Below are positions 15,636-25,047 of a DNA stretch of 25,899 nt, in pieces; within the stretch, counting starts at the first letter, position 1, and every line of letters starts with the position of its first letter. The position numbers and the translations under genes are program-made. The notes under the pieces were generated by a model, which saw only the letters and a list, made by a program, of their open reading frames with translations, did not search any database and was not told where the DNA came from. The stretch is from positions 1 to 25,899 of the forward strand of contig DPWT01000135.1 in assembly GCA_003527555.1 (NCBI GenBank), read 5' to 3'. This DNA comes from Verrucomicrobiales bacterium. Lineage in GTDB: Bacteria; Verrucomicrobiota; Verrucomicrobiia; Verrucomicrobiales; Akkermansiaceae.

Positions 15636-18371
15636 ATGTCCTTAATTTCTCAGATTACACCCGGTCAAAGATGGATTAGTGAAACCGAACCTGAACTCGG
15701 AGTCGGTATTATGCTCAAAGTCGAATTCAAACGTGTGGAGGTGATGTTCCCTGCCGCTAACGAGCAACGTCAATACGCGCTCGATAGCGCGCCACTGCGC
15801 CGTGTGGCGCTCAAGGTAGGGGAGAGTCTTGAGACGCACAGTGGCGAGGTGGTGAAAGTGGATGAGGTGGTTGAGTCGGGAAATCTGTTAGTTTATATCA
15901 GTGGAGGGCGCGAAATTGAAGAATCGCAGATCTCCGACACTATGAGCTTCAGTAAACCTGAGGACAGGCTCCTAGGAGGGAATATCGATGACTTACATAC
16001 CTATGATTTACGCGTGGAGGCACTGGGGCGCCATGCGGAGGTCAGTAAATCACCTGCACGAGGTTTTGTTGGTGGTCGGGTAGATTTGATACCGCATCAG
16101 ATTTACATAGCGGGGGAAGTGGCGTCACGGCTGATGCCTCGTGTTCTGCTAGCTGATGAAGTGGGGCTGGGGAAAACAATCGAGGCATGCCTGATTATGC
16201 ACCGGTTACATCTGACGGGACGTGCTGACCGAGTGTTAATTGTTGTGCCTGAGCCGCTCATACACCAGTGGTTCGTTGAGTTGCTGAGGCGTTTTAATAT
16301 GCTGTTTAGCCTTTTTGATGAGGCGCGTTGTCAGTCGATTGAAAAAGATGGCGAGAACCCATTTCTCGACAGTCAGCTCGTGCTTTGCAGCGTGGATTTT
16401 CTTGCTGATTGTTTGGAGCGATCCCGTCAAGCGGTCGATGCTGGCTGGGATATGCTAATCGTCGATGAAGCGCACCATTTGGAATGGAGTGAACAGGCGC
16501 CGAGTGCTGCCTATCAGACTGTGGAGAATTTGGCCCGCAAGACGCCGGGCTTGTTGTTGCTTACGGCTACGCCACGTCAGCTCGGTGCCGATGGGCACTT
16601 CGCGCGGCTTCGGTTATTAGATCCTGAGAGATATACCGATATCGAGCAATTCCAACAGGAGGCGGGGCAATACGAGCAGGTTGCGGAAGCCGTAAGCCGG
16701 CTGATCGATGGCGAGGTGCTTAGTCGCGAAGACCGTGAGCTATTCACATCACACTCTAAACGTGTGCATGATCATTGCTTGGAGTTAGATAGTGGTGACG
16801 AGTCAGCACGCGAGCCGCTGGTGCGCGAGTTGCTGGATACCTTTGGCACTGGCCGTGTGATGTTCCGTAACACGCGCGAGGCTTTGACAGGTTTTCCCGA
16901 ACGTAAGGCATTGCTAACACCGCTTGATGGCGATGAGTTGGACTGCCATATTGAGGTGCGCCTGCAATGGTTAGTGAAGCTACTCAAGGATCTGAACGAG
17001 CAAAAAATCCTTCTCATTTGTCACTCGCAATCACTAGCTGAGGAAATCTCTGAACGCCTCCAACATCTTATTAATATCAACTGTGGGTGCTTCCATGAAG
17101 GGATGACTCTGATGCAGCGCGACCGCACTGCGGCCTATTTTTCTGAGCCTGAGGGTGCAAGGATTCTTATTTGTTCAGAAATTGGGAGTGAGGGGAGGAA
17201 TTTTCAGTTTGCCCACCACTTGGTCCTGTTTGATCTGCCGGATGATCCAGAATTACTTGAGCAGCGAATTGGACGACTAGATCGCATCGGTCAGACGGAA
17301 ACGATTCATATTCACGTGCCATATCACAGGGGTTCCCATACGGAGTTACTGGCGCTCTGGTACCACGAGGGTCTTAATGCTTTTGAGCATAGTTTGCATG
17401 GTGCTGCTGAGATCCTTCGGGAGCTGGGAGGCATCCCTGCAGGAGGGATGGCATCTGATGACCTTGAGGTTTTTATTAGTAAATCAAAAATCTGTTATGA
17501 TAAAATTGCGGGTCAGTTGGGGAGAGGGTATGACCGGCTTCTTGAGCTGAATTCGAGTCGGCCTGAACGCGCACTTGCTCAAATTGAGGCGATTTCGACG
17601 ATGGATACTGACCGCGTATCGGAATCGTTTTTATTACGTCTGTGGGATCATTTGGGGCTCCATGTCGAAGAGCTTAATGATCGGACCTATTTACTGAGGC
17701 CAGGGCATTTGATTACGGATGCATTTCCAGCCCTGCCAGACGATGGTCTCAATACTACCTTTGATCGTACAAAAGCTCTTTCACGTGAAGATGCAGCATT
17801 TATGAGTTGGGATCACCCAATGGCGCGCACGGCTCTTGAGTTGCTGTTGACCTCAGAGGCAGGAAATTCTTCTTTCGGTGTATGGGAGGGTGCCCCAATA
17901 AAGGGGGTTTTATTGGAATGTTATTTTGTGATTGAATGTGTTGCTCCTTCGAAGCTGCATAGTGATCGCTTCATGCCAGCCACGCCGATCAGAGTGCAGG
18001 TCAACCATCAGGGTGAAGATTATAGCGAACAATTTCATCTTGATGCCGATGATTTGCGTTCCGGAAACTTGCACAAGCTGATGAGTCAGGAAAAATTTCG
18101 TCGTGAAATGCTGCCAATGATGCTCGATAAATGCCGCGAGATCTCTGTTGTCAATATGGAGCCCGTTGTGCGGGTTGCGTTAGAGGCATCTGATGCTGCG
18201 TTGCAGAGGGAAATCGATCGGCTCGTCGCTCTTGGAGAAATTAATGATCATGTTAGCGACGAGGAAATCGATGCTCTGCGCAGCCAGCGTGACGATTTGC
18301 ATCATGCTATTTCGAAGTCTCGCCTTCGCCTTGATTCGGTGCGCATTATCTTTTGTCAGGCGGCCTTATGA
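15636..18371 (+). CDS. rapA: RNA polymerase-associated ATPase RapA (SNF2 family)
   Basis: This 911-residue Swi2/Snf2 ATPase recycles RNA polymerase stalled after transcription, at high salt or in backtracked complexes. The N-terminal beta-rich region starts ITPGQRWISETEPELGVG, as in E. coli RapA. The ATPase core has DEVGLGKT at 174-181 (Walker A), DEAHHLEWSEQAPS from 277, LLLTATP, SEIGSEGRNFQFA and motif VI QRIGRLDR at 543-550. The C-terminal spacer and RapA-specific region follow, ending in LRLDSVRII. The length matches E. coli RapA (968). I chose ATG 15636 because MSLISQITPG matches the family's N terminus; a GTG 24 nt upstream is possible. It is divergent from the uup-like gene, with about 100 nt for both promoters. 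Confidence 0.93.
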   Translation: MSLISQITPGQRWISETEPELGVGIMLKVEFKRVEVMFPAANEQRQYALDSAPLRRVALKVGESLETHSGEVVKVDEVVESGNLLVYISGGREIEESQISDTMSFSKPEDRLLGGNIDDLHTYDLRVEALGRHAEVSKSPARGFVGGRVDLIPHQIYIAGEVASRLMPRVLLADEVGLGKTIEACLIMHRLHLTGRADRVLIVVPEPLIHQWFVELLRRFNMLFSLFDEARCQSIEKDGENPFLDSQLVLCSVDFLADCLERSRQAVDAGWDMLIVDEAHHLEWSEQAPSAAYQTVENLARKTPGLLLLTATPRQLGADGHFARLRLLDPERYTDIEQFQQEAGQYEQVAEAVSRLIDGEVLSREDRELFTSHSKRVHDHCLELDSGDESAREPLVRELLDTFGTGRVMFRNTREALTGFPERKALLTPLDGDELDCHIEVRLQWLVKLLKDLNEQKILLICHSQSLAEEISERLQHLININCGCFHEGMTLMQRDRTAAYFSEPEGARILICSEIGSEGRNFQFAHHLVLFDLPDDPELLEQRIGRLDRIGQTETIHIHVPYHRGSHTELLALWYHEGLNAFEHSLHGAAEILRELGGIPAGGMASDDLEVFISKSKICYDKIAGQLGRGYDRLLELNSSRPERALAQIEAISTMDTDRVSESFLLRLWDHLGLHVEELNDRTYLLRPGHLITDAFPALPDDGLNTTFDRTKALSREDAAFMSWDHPMARTALELLLTSEAGNSSFGVWEGAPIKGVLLECYFVIECVAPSKLHSDRFMPATPIRVQVNHQGEDYSEQFHLDADDLRSGNLHKLMSQEKFRREMLPMMLDKCREISVVNMEPVVRVALEASDAALQREIDRLVALGEINDHVSDEEIDALRSQRDDLHHAISKSRLRLDSVRIIFCQAAL

Positions 18372-18457
18372 ATTAGGATATGAGCTTGAATGGGTGAGAG
18401 ATTGGCCTAACCTGTGTGCACCGAAATACTGTGTTATGAGTCTAGATATATAAAGTT

Positions 18458-19168
18458 ATGGGAAGAGCATTTGAAGCACGTCGTGCAGGAAAAGAAAAAC
18501 GATGGGGTGAGATGTCGCGCCTTTATCCTAAATTAGGAAAGGTTATCACGATGGCAGCAAAGGCAGGCGGCTCTGATCCTGAGTCGAATACTGCGCTCAA
18601 GACAGCCGTAAATAATGCCAAGGCACAGAACATGCCAAAAGACAATATTGCGAAGGCTATTAAGCGTGCAACAGCGGCCGATGCTGCGAACTACGATGAA
18701 ATTAGTTATGAGGGTAAAGGCCCACACGGATCACTTCTCTGGGTGGAATGTGCCACCGATAACTCTACGCGCACCGTGGCAAACGTAAAAACCATCTTTA
18801 ATAAAAATGGGGGTCAGGTAGTTAACAGCGGTCAACTTGATTTCATGTTTACTCGCAAAGCAGTGCTAGAGTTTGAAAAATCTGACAGTCTTGACCTCGA
18901 GGAAATCGAACTGAACCTGATTGACTATGGACTTGAGGAAATGGATGTGCAAGACGACCGCGTGGTCGTGTATGGCGAGTTCACTAGCTTTGGTGATCTC
19001 ACTAAAGCTTGTGAGGATATGGGTATTCAAGGTGTCAAAGCCACCCTACAACGCATCGCCAACAGCCCAGCTGAACTCACCGAGGCTCAAATCGAGGAGG
19101 TAGAAGTCCTTATTGATAAGCTTGAGGAAGATGATGACGTGCAGTCGGTGTTTACAAATCTGGCGTAG
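18458..19168 (+). CDS. yebC: YebC/TACO1-family regulatory protein
   Basis: This 236-residue cytoplasmic protein is recognisable from KRWGEMSRLYPKLGKVITMAAKAGG at the N terminus, the segment NAKAQNMPKDNIAKAIKRA and YEGKGPHGSLLWVECATDN. GGQVVNSGQLDFMF marks the centre. The length is normal (about 240). The family was long described as a transcriptional regulator (PmpR). Its mitochondrial member TACO1 is a translation activator, and recent work ties YebC to relieving ribosomes stalled on proline runs. It begins 86 nt after rapA, so it may have its own promoter. It is convergent with the acylphosphatase gene. Confidence 0.92.
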   Translation: MGRAFEARRAGKEKRWGEMSRLYPKLGKVITMAAKAGGSDPESNTALKTAVNNAKAQNMPKDNIAKAIKRATAADAANYDEISYEGKGPHGSLLWVECATDNSTRTVANVKTIFNKNGGQVVNSGQLDFMFTRKAVLEFEKSDSLDLEEIELNLIDYGLEEMDVQDDRVVVYGEFTSFGDLTKACEDMGIQGVKATLQRIANSPAELTEAQIEEVEVLIDKLEEDDDVQSVFTNLA

Positions 19169-19255
19169 CCCCAATTAGACTTATTACGGACTATTTCATA
19201 TGCTGGCAGGTATCTACTTTTACTAACGGGTATTGTGATTGTTGATGGAGCTACA

Positions 19256-19531
19256 CTATCCCAAAATGACAAACCCATTCACATTCTGAAGCAGCTCCGT
19301 TTCACTATCGTACATATTTTTGATATTGTGTGCCATAGCGCTTTCCTCTGCGATTTCTTTGAGGAATTCTTCTACCTCTTCTCTTTCGCCGTTGATGTGG
19401 ACTTCGACGGTTCCATCGGTGAGGTTTTTGGCCCAGCCTACTACATCAAATCCCTTAGCGATGTCTTTTACGGCGTAGCGGAATCCGACACCATGCACGC
19501 GCCCCTCGAAGATAGCTCGTTTAGAAATCAT
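19256..19531 (-). CDS. acyP: Acylphosphatase
   Basis: This 91-residue protein has the acylphosphatase signature GRVHGVGFRYAV at 10-21, with catalytic Arg18. GWAKNLTDGTVEVHING at 32-48 carries catalytic Asn36. It hydrolyses the carboxyl-phosphate bond of acylphosphates such as acetyl phosphate or carbamoyl phosphate. Length and both key residues fit the family. It is divergent from menA with 65 nt between starts and convergent with yebC, so it is likely monocistronic. Confidence 0.93.
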   Translation of the reverse strand: MISKRAIFEGRVHGVGFRYAVKDIAKGFDVVGWAKNLTDGTVEVHINGEREEVEEFLKEIAEESAMAHNIKNMYDSETELLQNVNGFVILG

Positions 19532-19596
19532 GATGTATTCTTGTCTGATTTTTTACTCGGAGAAAAGACCGATATTAGGTTTTATTCCTTTGCCAC

Positions 19597-20460
19597 ATGA
19601 ATTCGTTTATTCTTGCTGCTCGTCCCAAGACCCTACCGGCCGCTATCGTGCCTGTCTGGATGGGGTGTGTGCTCACATATGACATCACCGGAGTATGGGA
19701 CATGGGACTTGCAATTTTCACCCTAATGGGAGCGGTGTTCATCCAAATCGGGACAAATTTTTTTAACGACGCTATCGACGCTGACAAGGGCGCGGATACT
19801 GATGCAAGGCTTGGCCCAATTCGGGCGACGGCATCGGGAAGGTTATCGCGGCGGACTGTTTATCTCAGCGCAATTATTTCGCTGCTTTTGGCATCGGTGT
19901 GTGGATATTTTCTTATTGAGGCACGAGGCTGGCCTATCTTGGTAATGGGTGTGGCATCGCTCTACTTTGCATACGGATATACTGGAGGGCCTCTGCCGCT
20001 TGCTTACAAGGGTCTCGGGGAGGTGTTTGTGATTTTATTTTTTGGTCTCGTTGCAGTGAATGGCACTGTTTATGTGCAGACGGGTGAATGGTATCGTGAG
20101 GCGTTGTATATGGGGGTGGCTATCGGATGTTTATCGGCGGTGTTGATCTCCGTAAACAATTTACGAGATGTCGATGAGGATCGGGGCAATGGCAAAAACA
20201 CTCTCGCGGTGAAATGTGGTAGGGGTAATGCGATCAATCTTGTTCGTATCATGACGGCAACGCCCTACGTCATTGCCATATTCATGGATGATTTTGGCTG
20301 GAAGATGCTCGCGTTTTTTCCGCCATTTGCCCTCGGGCTTTTTATCATCAATCGCATATGTAGCGAGCTACCAGGTCCGCGATACAACAAATACCTCGCG
20401 TTCGCCGCACTTCAGTTGATCTTATTCGCAACGGCAGTAACATTGGTAGTAATCCTGTGA
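19597..20460 (+). CDS. menA: 1,4-dihydroxy-2-naphthoate polyprenyltransferase MenA
   Basis: This 287-residue UbiA-superfamily membrane protein attaches a polyprenyl chain to 1,4-dihydroxy-2-naphthoate, giving demethylmenaquinone. The N terminus (FILAARPKTLPAAIVPV) is the typical MenA start. The first Asp-rich motif is NDAIDADKGADTD at 57-69 and the second is NNLRDVDEDRGNGK at 187-200; both bind Mg2+-diphosphate. About eight to nine membrane helices are apparent. It leads a menA-menC-menE operon, with the menC start overlapping its stop (GTGA). UbiA and other prenyltransferases are alternatives, but the neighbouring menC and menE genes settle the assignment. No Shine-Dalgarno is seen. Confidence 0.93.
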   Translation: MNSFILAARPKTLPAAIVPVWMGCVLTYDITGVWDMGLAIFTLMGAVFIQIGTNFFNDAIDADKGADTDARLGPIRATASGRLSRRTVYLSAIISLLLASVCGYFLIEARGWPILVMGVASLYFAYGYTGGPLPLAYKGLGEVFVILFFGLVAVNGTVYVQTGEWYREALYMGVAIGCLSAVLISVNNLRDVDEDRGNGKNTLAVKCGRGNAINLVRIMTATPYVIAIFMDDFGWKMLAFFPPFALGLFIINRICSELPGPRYNKYLAFAALQLILFATAVTLVVIL

Positions 20461-21413
20461 ATAATCCTCTTTCCATTCACCGATATAGCCTAGTTAGTCG
20501 TTCAGCACTGAATAGTCGGTCCGATCGTGTAGAACATCATGGTGCTCTGATTAGAGTGGGGGATGATGTATTGGGTTACGGTTGTATTCACCCGTGGCCT
20601 GAGCTGGGTGATTTGAGTTTGGATGAAACCTTGGCCTGTTTAAAAAACGGAAAAATCACTCCGCTCATTCGGCAGGCACTTCATTGTGCGCAGCACGACG
20701 CCGATGCGCGGCGTGCTGGGGTGAGTCTGTTTGATGGAATCACTGTGCCGTTGAGCCACGCGACGGTGACGCTGGATACAGAATCATTTGCGAAAGCCGA
20801 AGCCGCGGGGTTTACGGCAGTCAAAGTCAAGCTGGGGAGGGTTCTTCCTACCGAATCGGAACGCGTACGCTCACTTGCTGAAAAATTCCCCACGTTTCGC
20901 TGGAGGTTTGATTTTAACCACACTCGTTCTCTTGCAGAGGTGGAGAGATTTCTCCATTCTCTTGGTGAAGAACTGTGCAAAAAAATTGATTTTATGGAAG
21001 ACGCATGGAGTGAGAGTGAGCAGCCCAATGGTCTATTGTTAGGAGTGCCTCTCGCTGTGGATCGTAAAGTGTATACGGATGATAGTAAATTTCCTGTGCT
21101 GGTTGTGAAGCCGGCCGTGAATGATGCCGATTCCATTGTTGAAAGTGCGGCTGCTAACGGGCAAAAAGTGGTATTTACCAGCTACATGGATCACCCGCTG
21201 GGTCAGAGTTATGCAGCTTGGAAGGCAGGCTTGGCTGCGTCTTTGAGCCCCTCAGTTACTGGATTGTGTGGCCTGATCACACATGGATTGTTTCAGCCTA
21301 ACGAGTTCACCGAGTGTTTAGGTGATCCGTCACCTCAGTTTATGCCAGCGGCTGGGACAGGCCTTGGCTTTGATGTCTTATTGAAAAATTTAGAATGGAA
21401 ACCGCTTACCTAA
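20457..21413 (+). CDS. menC: o-Succinylbenzoate synthase MenC
   Basis: This 318-residue enolase-superfamily enzyme dehydrates SHCHC to o-succinylbenzoate in menaquinone synthesis. The KxK catalytic motif is KVK at 123-125, within AVKVKLGR. Metal ligands are likely Asp152 (RFDFN), Glu181 (DFMEDAW) and an Asp near 202-209 (VDRKVYTDD). The second catalytic Lys is Lys218 in VVKPAV. The length fits the shorter E. coli-type MenC (320). The start is GTG at 20457, overlapping the menA stop by four bases (GTGA), which suggests translational coupling. Its end overlaps menE by 19 nt. Confidence 0.9.
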   Translation: MNNPLSIHRYSLVSRSALNSRSDRVEHHGALIRVGDDVLGYGCIHPWPELGDLSLDETLACLKNGKITPLIRQALHCAQHDADARRAGVSLFDGITVPLSHATVTLDTESFAKAEAAGFTAVKVKLGRVLPTESERVRSLAEKFPTFRWRFDFNHTRSLAEVERFLHSLGEELCKKIDFMEDAWSESEQPNGLLLGVPLAVDRKVYTDDSKFPVLVVKPAVNDADSIVESAAANGQKVVFTSYMDHPLGQSYAAWKAGLAASLSPSVTGLCGLITHGLFQPNEFTECLGDPSPQFMPAAGTGLGFDVLLKNLEWKPLT

Positions 21414-22531
21414 AATCACCTGAGTTCTGGCAATCAGATGAATGTCATGTTATGGTCAACGATCGTGATTCAGGAGCAGTGGTGCAGTCGGAAATGCTCA
21501 GTCGTTGGTGTGTTGATAGAGCTCAATTACGTGGGCACCTATTATTTTCTACATCAGGAAGTACGGGTGATAGTAAATGGGTCGCGTTATCGCGCCGAGC
21601 AATTATGACATCTGCTGAAGCAGTTAATGAGCATCTGCAGGTGACCCCACGCGATCATTGGTTGCTTGCGCTTCCTACATTTCACGTCGGCGGCATGGGG
21701 GTTGTTGCTCGCGCGCATCTCGCATCTTGCGGCTTGTCTCTTTATCAGAAACCATGGAACGCCCAGCAATTTTATAAAGCACTAGATAATGGAACTACCC
21801 TCACATCACTGGTGCCAACCCAACTTTCAGATCTGATTACTGCAGGCCTGAAAGCGCCCAGACCCCTGCGTGCAATGCTCATTGGTGGTGGTCCTCTTTC
21901 TAACGATCTTTATCAAAAAGCTATTCAGCTTGGCTGGCCGATCATCGAAACTTATGGGATGACCGAATCATCATCACAGGTCGCCACAGCGTCCGTCTCG
22001 GACAGAAGGCTGAAAGTTCTGTCGTGTTGGCATACGCGAATAGAGAGTGGTGGGCTTCTATCGATCAAGGGTGGCCCTCTCCTGAGTGCGTATTTGCACA
22101 TAAACAACGGGAATATAATCCATACACCCGCGCTAAATAAGGGATGGTTTAGAACTAGTGACCGAGTTGATATTACGAATGGTTATCTCACAGTCAATGG
22201 GCGGTCGGATCGATGTGCCAAAGTGTTGGGGGAATTAGTTGATTTGGCAGGAATAGAATCAAGTTTAGTTATGTTGTTAGGTTCTGTAGAGGTCGTGGTG
22301 ATCGCCATTCCTGACCAACGCCGAGGTAGTCGCCTAGTTGCAGTGTTGGAGGGCAATGCAAGGGTGTTAGCTGCTAAAATTGCTCTTGATGAGTATAACC
22401 AAACCTGCAGTCCAGTGGCTCGAATCGTGTCAACGTCGTCAGTCGATAAGTTTCCACGAACAGCTCTTGGGAAAGTGAGTTATACTAAACTGATAGATTT
22501 TTTTATTCAGGATGAAAAATTGGTAGAATAA
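21395..22531 (+). CDS. menE: o-Succinylbenzoate-CoA ligase MenE
   Basis: This 378-residue member of the ANL adenylating family activates o-succinylbenzoate with ATP and CoA. The P-loop motif is STSGSTGDSK at 52-61. ETYGMTESSSQVA is the A5 region. WFRTSDRVDITNGYLTVNG contains the adenylate-binding Asp, and the C-terminal catalytic Lys is probably Lys360 in PRTALGKVSYTKL. It is shorter than E. coli MenE (451) but all core motifs are present. It overlaps the 3' end of menC by 19 nt, so its initiation lies inside menC. The remaining menaquinone genes (menF, menD, menH, menB, menG) are not in the window. Confidence 0.88.
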   Translation: METAYLKSPEFWQSDECHVMVNDRDSGAVVQSEMLSRWCVDRAQLRGHLLFSTSGSTGDSKWVALSRRAIMTSAEAVNEHLQVTPRDHWLLALPTFHVGGMGVVARAHLASCGLSLYQKPWNAQQFYKALDNGTTLTSLVPTQLSDLITAGLKAPRPLRAMLIGGGPLSNDLYQKAIQLGWPIIETYGMTESSSQVATASVSDRRLKVLSCWHTRIESGGLLSIKGGPLLSAYLHINNGNIIHTPALNKGWFRTSDRVDITNGYLTVNGRSDRCAKVLGELVDLAGIESSLVMLLGSVEVVVIAIPDQRRGSRLVAVLEGNARVLAAKIALDEYNQTCSPVARIVSTSSVDKFPRTALGKVSYTKLIDFFIQDEKLVE

Positions 22532-22761
22532 TGTTGCCATCCATTTAGTTTCATCAGATAATTTAGTTATCTTGATAAATAAATTACAAGGTCATCCAAA
22601 TTTTAATGGATGTTTAACCCAAACCCGCAGGCGAACGCTTGAAGATTCATTCTGCGGTATTTCTATCTCACAATTTGGTGGGAGTTTGCATCGTCAGGGT
22701 AAGTGGGCTGATGGTGCGTATTTAATATTCACACGCCACTTCGTTGACAACCAAATCTAAT
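22532..22761. other. Intergenic region between menE and phoH-like gene
   Basis: This 230-nt gap shows no tRNA or known riboswitch that I can recognise. It contains a 6-bp inverted repeat, CATCCA and TGGATG with an eight-base loop (about 22594-22613), and a CGCAG/CTGCG pair about 30 nt apart. A frame from a TTG at 22572 to a TAA at 22758-22760 could encode 62 residues. It has no good start context and no recognisable family, so I do not call it a gene. The phoH promoter and leader probably lie here. Confidence 0.4.
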
Positions 22762-24315
22762 ATGATTCAACCAACTCAAACCAATTCATCATCACCTGCA
22801 ACCGAAGCACTTTCACAAGCCCCTCCAAATAATACATCTAATCCAGAAACAAGTAATAGCAGCGCTCAGGGTGCGAGGAAATCGCGCATCCAAGAATTTG
22901 GTATTCAGGCACCGTCGTTAAAAGGTAAAAATTTCGTTCTTGATACTAATGTGTTACTGCACGATCCCGGCTGCCTCAACCGCTTCAAGGATAACCATTT
23001 GTGTATTCCCGTTGATGTTCTAGCTGAGTTGGATCAGTTTAAGGGCGAACAAAGCGAGCGCGGCGCTAATGCACGTCAGGTTCATCGTCGGTTATCCGAG
23101 ATGTTTGCATCAGGTGATGCTGTGACGCGGGGAGTGCCTACTGATGGGGGCGGGACAATACGGCTGGTTATATACGATCCTGATTTTTGCGAACAAAACT
23201 CGGCTGAGCTTGTGCAATTCCTGCGGGTTTTCCCCGACAGAGAGCTCGTGGATCACCGTATTTTAGCGGCCACTGTGCTTCTTATGGAGCACAACGAGGG
23301 GCAGGTTATTCTCGTGACGAAAGATCTTAATATGCAGCTGAAAGCCCGAGCCGTTGGCTTGGAGTGCGAAGATTATTTGAATGACAAAGTCGATCCTGTG
23401 GAAATCAGCAGTTATGATGTTCTCGGCGTAGAAGTTGATCCATCAGAACTGCAACGCTTCTCCAGTTCCGGTGAGCTTGTGCTTGAACATCAACGCAGGA
23501 AAGACGTTGTGTTAAATCAATATGTTTTATTATCTGCAGGTGAAAAGCAAACTATGCCCGCACGACTTGACGCTAATGGCACATTTGTGAGGCTTCAAAT
23601 CCCTGAGGTGTTGCGTATCCCAGATGGTCATCATCTGAAGCCGTTGAACCTTGGCCAGAAATGCCTTATTGATGCATTGCTGAATCCAGATATTTCTCTA
23701 GTTACGTGCTACGGTCAGGCTGGAACGGGCAAAACTCTTGTTGCTGTTGCTGCTGGTCTGCATGAAATGTTTAACCGTCGCTATAATGGACTGACTATTT
23801 CTCGGCCAGTTGTTTCTATGGGAGATCAATTGGGCTTTCTGCCTGGCAGCCTTGACGATAAAATGAAGCCATGGCTTCAGCCTATTTATGATGCACTGGA
23901 CTTGCTGATGCAGCCATCCAGTAATCAAGGGCCTCGCCGTAAAAAGAACAAAAAAGAGAGCATGGGGGATGCTGTTAGTAAACCCTATGATGATCTTATT
24001 GAGAGGGGTGTTATTGAAATTGAAGCGCTGTGTTATATTCGAGGAAGATCTATTCCTAATCGTTTTTTCATTCTCGATGAGGCACAGCAACTTACACCAC
24101 AGGAGGCAAAAACCGTGGTCACCCGCATGTCACGTGGGTCAAAGTTAGTGCTGGTGGGAGATCCTGCTCAGATTGACAACCCCTACGTTGATAGTCGTAG
24201 TAATGGACTTGTGTTCACGCGTAATCGCCTAAAAGGGCAGTCGTTCGCTGCCCATGTTACACTATCTCGTGGTGAGCGTAGTCCACTTGCGGAGGCTGGG
24301 GCACAGCTGATGTGA
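22762..24315 (+). CDS. PhoH2-type protein: PIN ribonuclease domain plus PhoH ATPase
   Basis: This 517-residue protein has a Ser/Thr/Pro/Asn-rich N terminus (about 1-45), then a PIN domain at about 55-195. The PIN domain starts at FVLDTNVLLHD, with Asp61, and has DRELVDHRILAA and LVTKDLNMQLKA as further acidic sites. The PhoH ATPase has Walker A GQAGTGKT at 318-325, TISRPVVSMGDQLGFLPG, Walker B FILDEAQQ (Asp439, Glu440) and VLVGDPAQIDNP. PIN-PhoH fusions (PhoH2) are ATP-dependent RNA helicase/ribonucleases in mycobacteria. The toxin-antitoxin-like pairing with PhoAT is not evident here. I chose ATG 22762 over an upstream TTG at 22744. Confidence 0.9.
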   Translation: MIQPTQTNSSSPATEALSQAPPNNTSNPETSNSSAQGARKSRIQEFGIQAPSLKGKNFVLDTNVLLHDPGCLNRFKDNHLCIPVDVLAELDQFKGEQSERGANARQVHRRLSEMFASGDAVTRGVPTDGGGTIRLVIYDPDFCEQNSAELVQFLRVFPDRELVDHRILAATVLLMEHNEGQVILVTKDLNMQLKARAVGLECEDYLNDKVDPVEISSYDVLGVEVDPSELQRFSSSGELVLEHQRRKDVVLNQYVLLSAGEKQTMPARLDANGTFVRLQIPEVLRIPDGHHLKPLNLGQKCLIDALLNPDISLVTCYGQAGTGKTLVAVAAGLHEMFNRRYNGLTISRPVVSMGDQLGFLPGSLDDKMKPWLQPIYDALDLLMQPSSNQGPRRKKNKKESMGDAVSKPYDDLIERGVIEIEALCYIRGRSIPNRFFILDEAQQLTPQEAKTVVTRMSRGSKLVLVGDPAQIDNPYVDSRSNGLVFTRNRLKGQSFAAHVTLSRGERSPLAEAGAQLM

Positions 24316-24388
24316 TTTTTAACATAACGCTATTCGCATTGCAGATTTTAGTTGTGCAGGTTATCGTTGGCCATCTTTAGTTCGTTGT

Positions 24389-24949
24389 ATGATGATGACT
24401 GCCAAACGCCTGTTCAGTTTTTTGCTCCCACTGCTCTTGTCAGGTTGCTTTGGCAATAGTGATATCTCCCGACCGTGGAAGAAAACTATTCGTAGTGAAC
24501 TGACCTATCTTGGCGCGCGTAACTGGGTGGTTGTCGCTGAGGCTGCTTTTCCTGTGCAAAGTCGTCGTGGTATACGGGTGATATACATTGATGCTGAAAT
24601 TCCAGACCTCGTTGATGGAATTGAACAAGTTATTGAGGAGAAACATCACGTCAAGCCTCGGATATACGTGACCGCAGAAATTTCCAAGGTTGAATACGAC
24701 TATGCACCGGGAGTGAAGTATTATCGCAAGGAGCTTGAGTCAGCGCTGCATGGCCGTGAAGCACTGGCCCTGAATAACAACATGCTAATGCGAATGTTGC
24801 GTGATACGTCCAAGACCTATCGTTTGCTGATTATCAAGTCACGCACGGCCTTGCCATACTCGAGTGTCTTTATGGAGCTGGGTAGTGGCTATTGGGATGA
24901 GGAATCGGAGTCTCATCTTCGAGATATGATGGAGAAAAAAGAGATGTAA
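24389..24949 (+). CDS. Lipoprotein with possible RbsD/FucU-like fold
   Basis: This 186-residue protein has a lipoprotein signal with lipobox LLSGC, the acylated Cys being residue 20. The mature part (about 35-175) reminds me of the D-ribose pyranase/FucU family. Residues LGARNWVVVAEAAFP at 41-55 align by eye with RbsD LGHTD-CDAGLP, and LPYSSVFME at 155-163 with RbsD PYANIIL. The catalytic His and Asp of RbsD are replaced here by Ala and Glu, so sugar mutarotase activity is unlikely. A ligand-binding or structural role in the envelope is an inference. It starts 73 nt after the PhoH-like gene. The fold assignment is tentative; a family of unknown function is the alternative. Earlier ATG codons at 24389, 24392 and 24395 are equivalent starts. 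Confidence 0.6.
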   Translation: MMMTAKRLFSFLLPLLLSGCFGNSDISRPWKKTIRSELTYLGARNWVVVAEAAFPVQSRRGIRVIYIDAEIPDLVDGIEQVIEEKHHVKPRIYVTAEISKVEYDYAPGVKYYRKELESALHGREALALNNNMLMRMLRDTSKTYRLLIIKSRTALPYSSVFMELGSGYWDEESESHLRDMMEKKEM

Positions 24950-25047
24950 TTACCAGTGGTTTTTGACTCGTTATCAGACAATTTTTGAATGTTACAACGG
25001 TCTTGATTATGGGTAATTAGAGTTTTGAAAGTATAAATTACAAGCTT

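Noticed and set aside
22572..22760. 62-residue frame ahead of the phoH-like gene
   Set aside because: It has a TTG start without a ribosome site, no family resemblance, a composition like translated non-coding DNA, and lies across inverted repeats. Left as intergenic.
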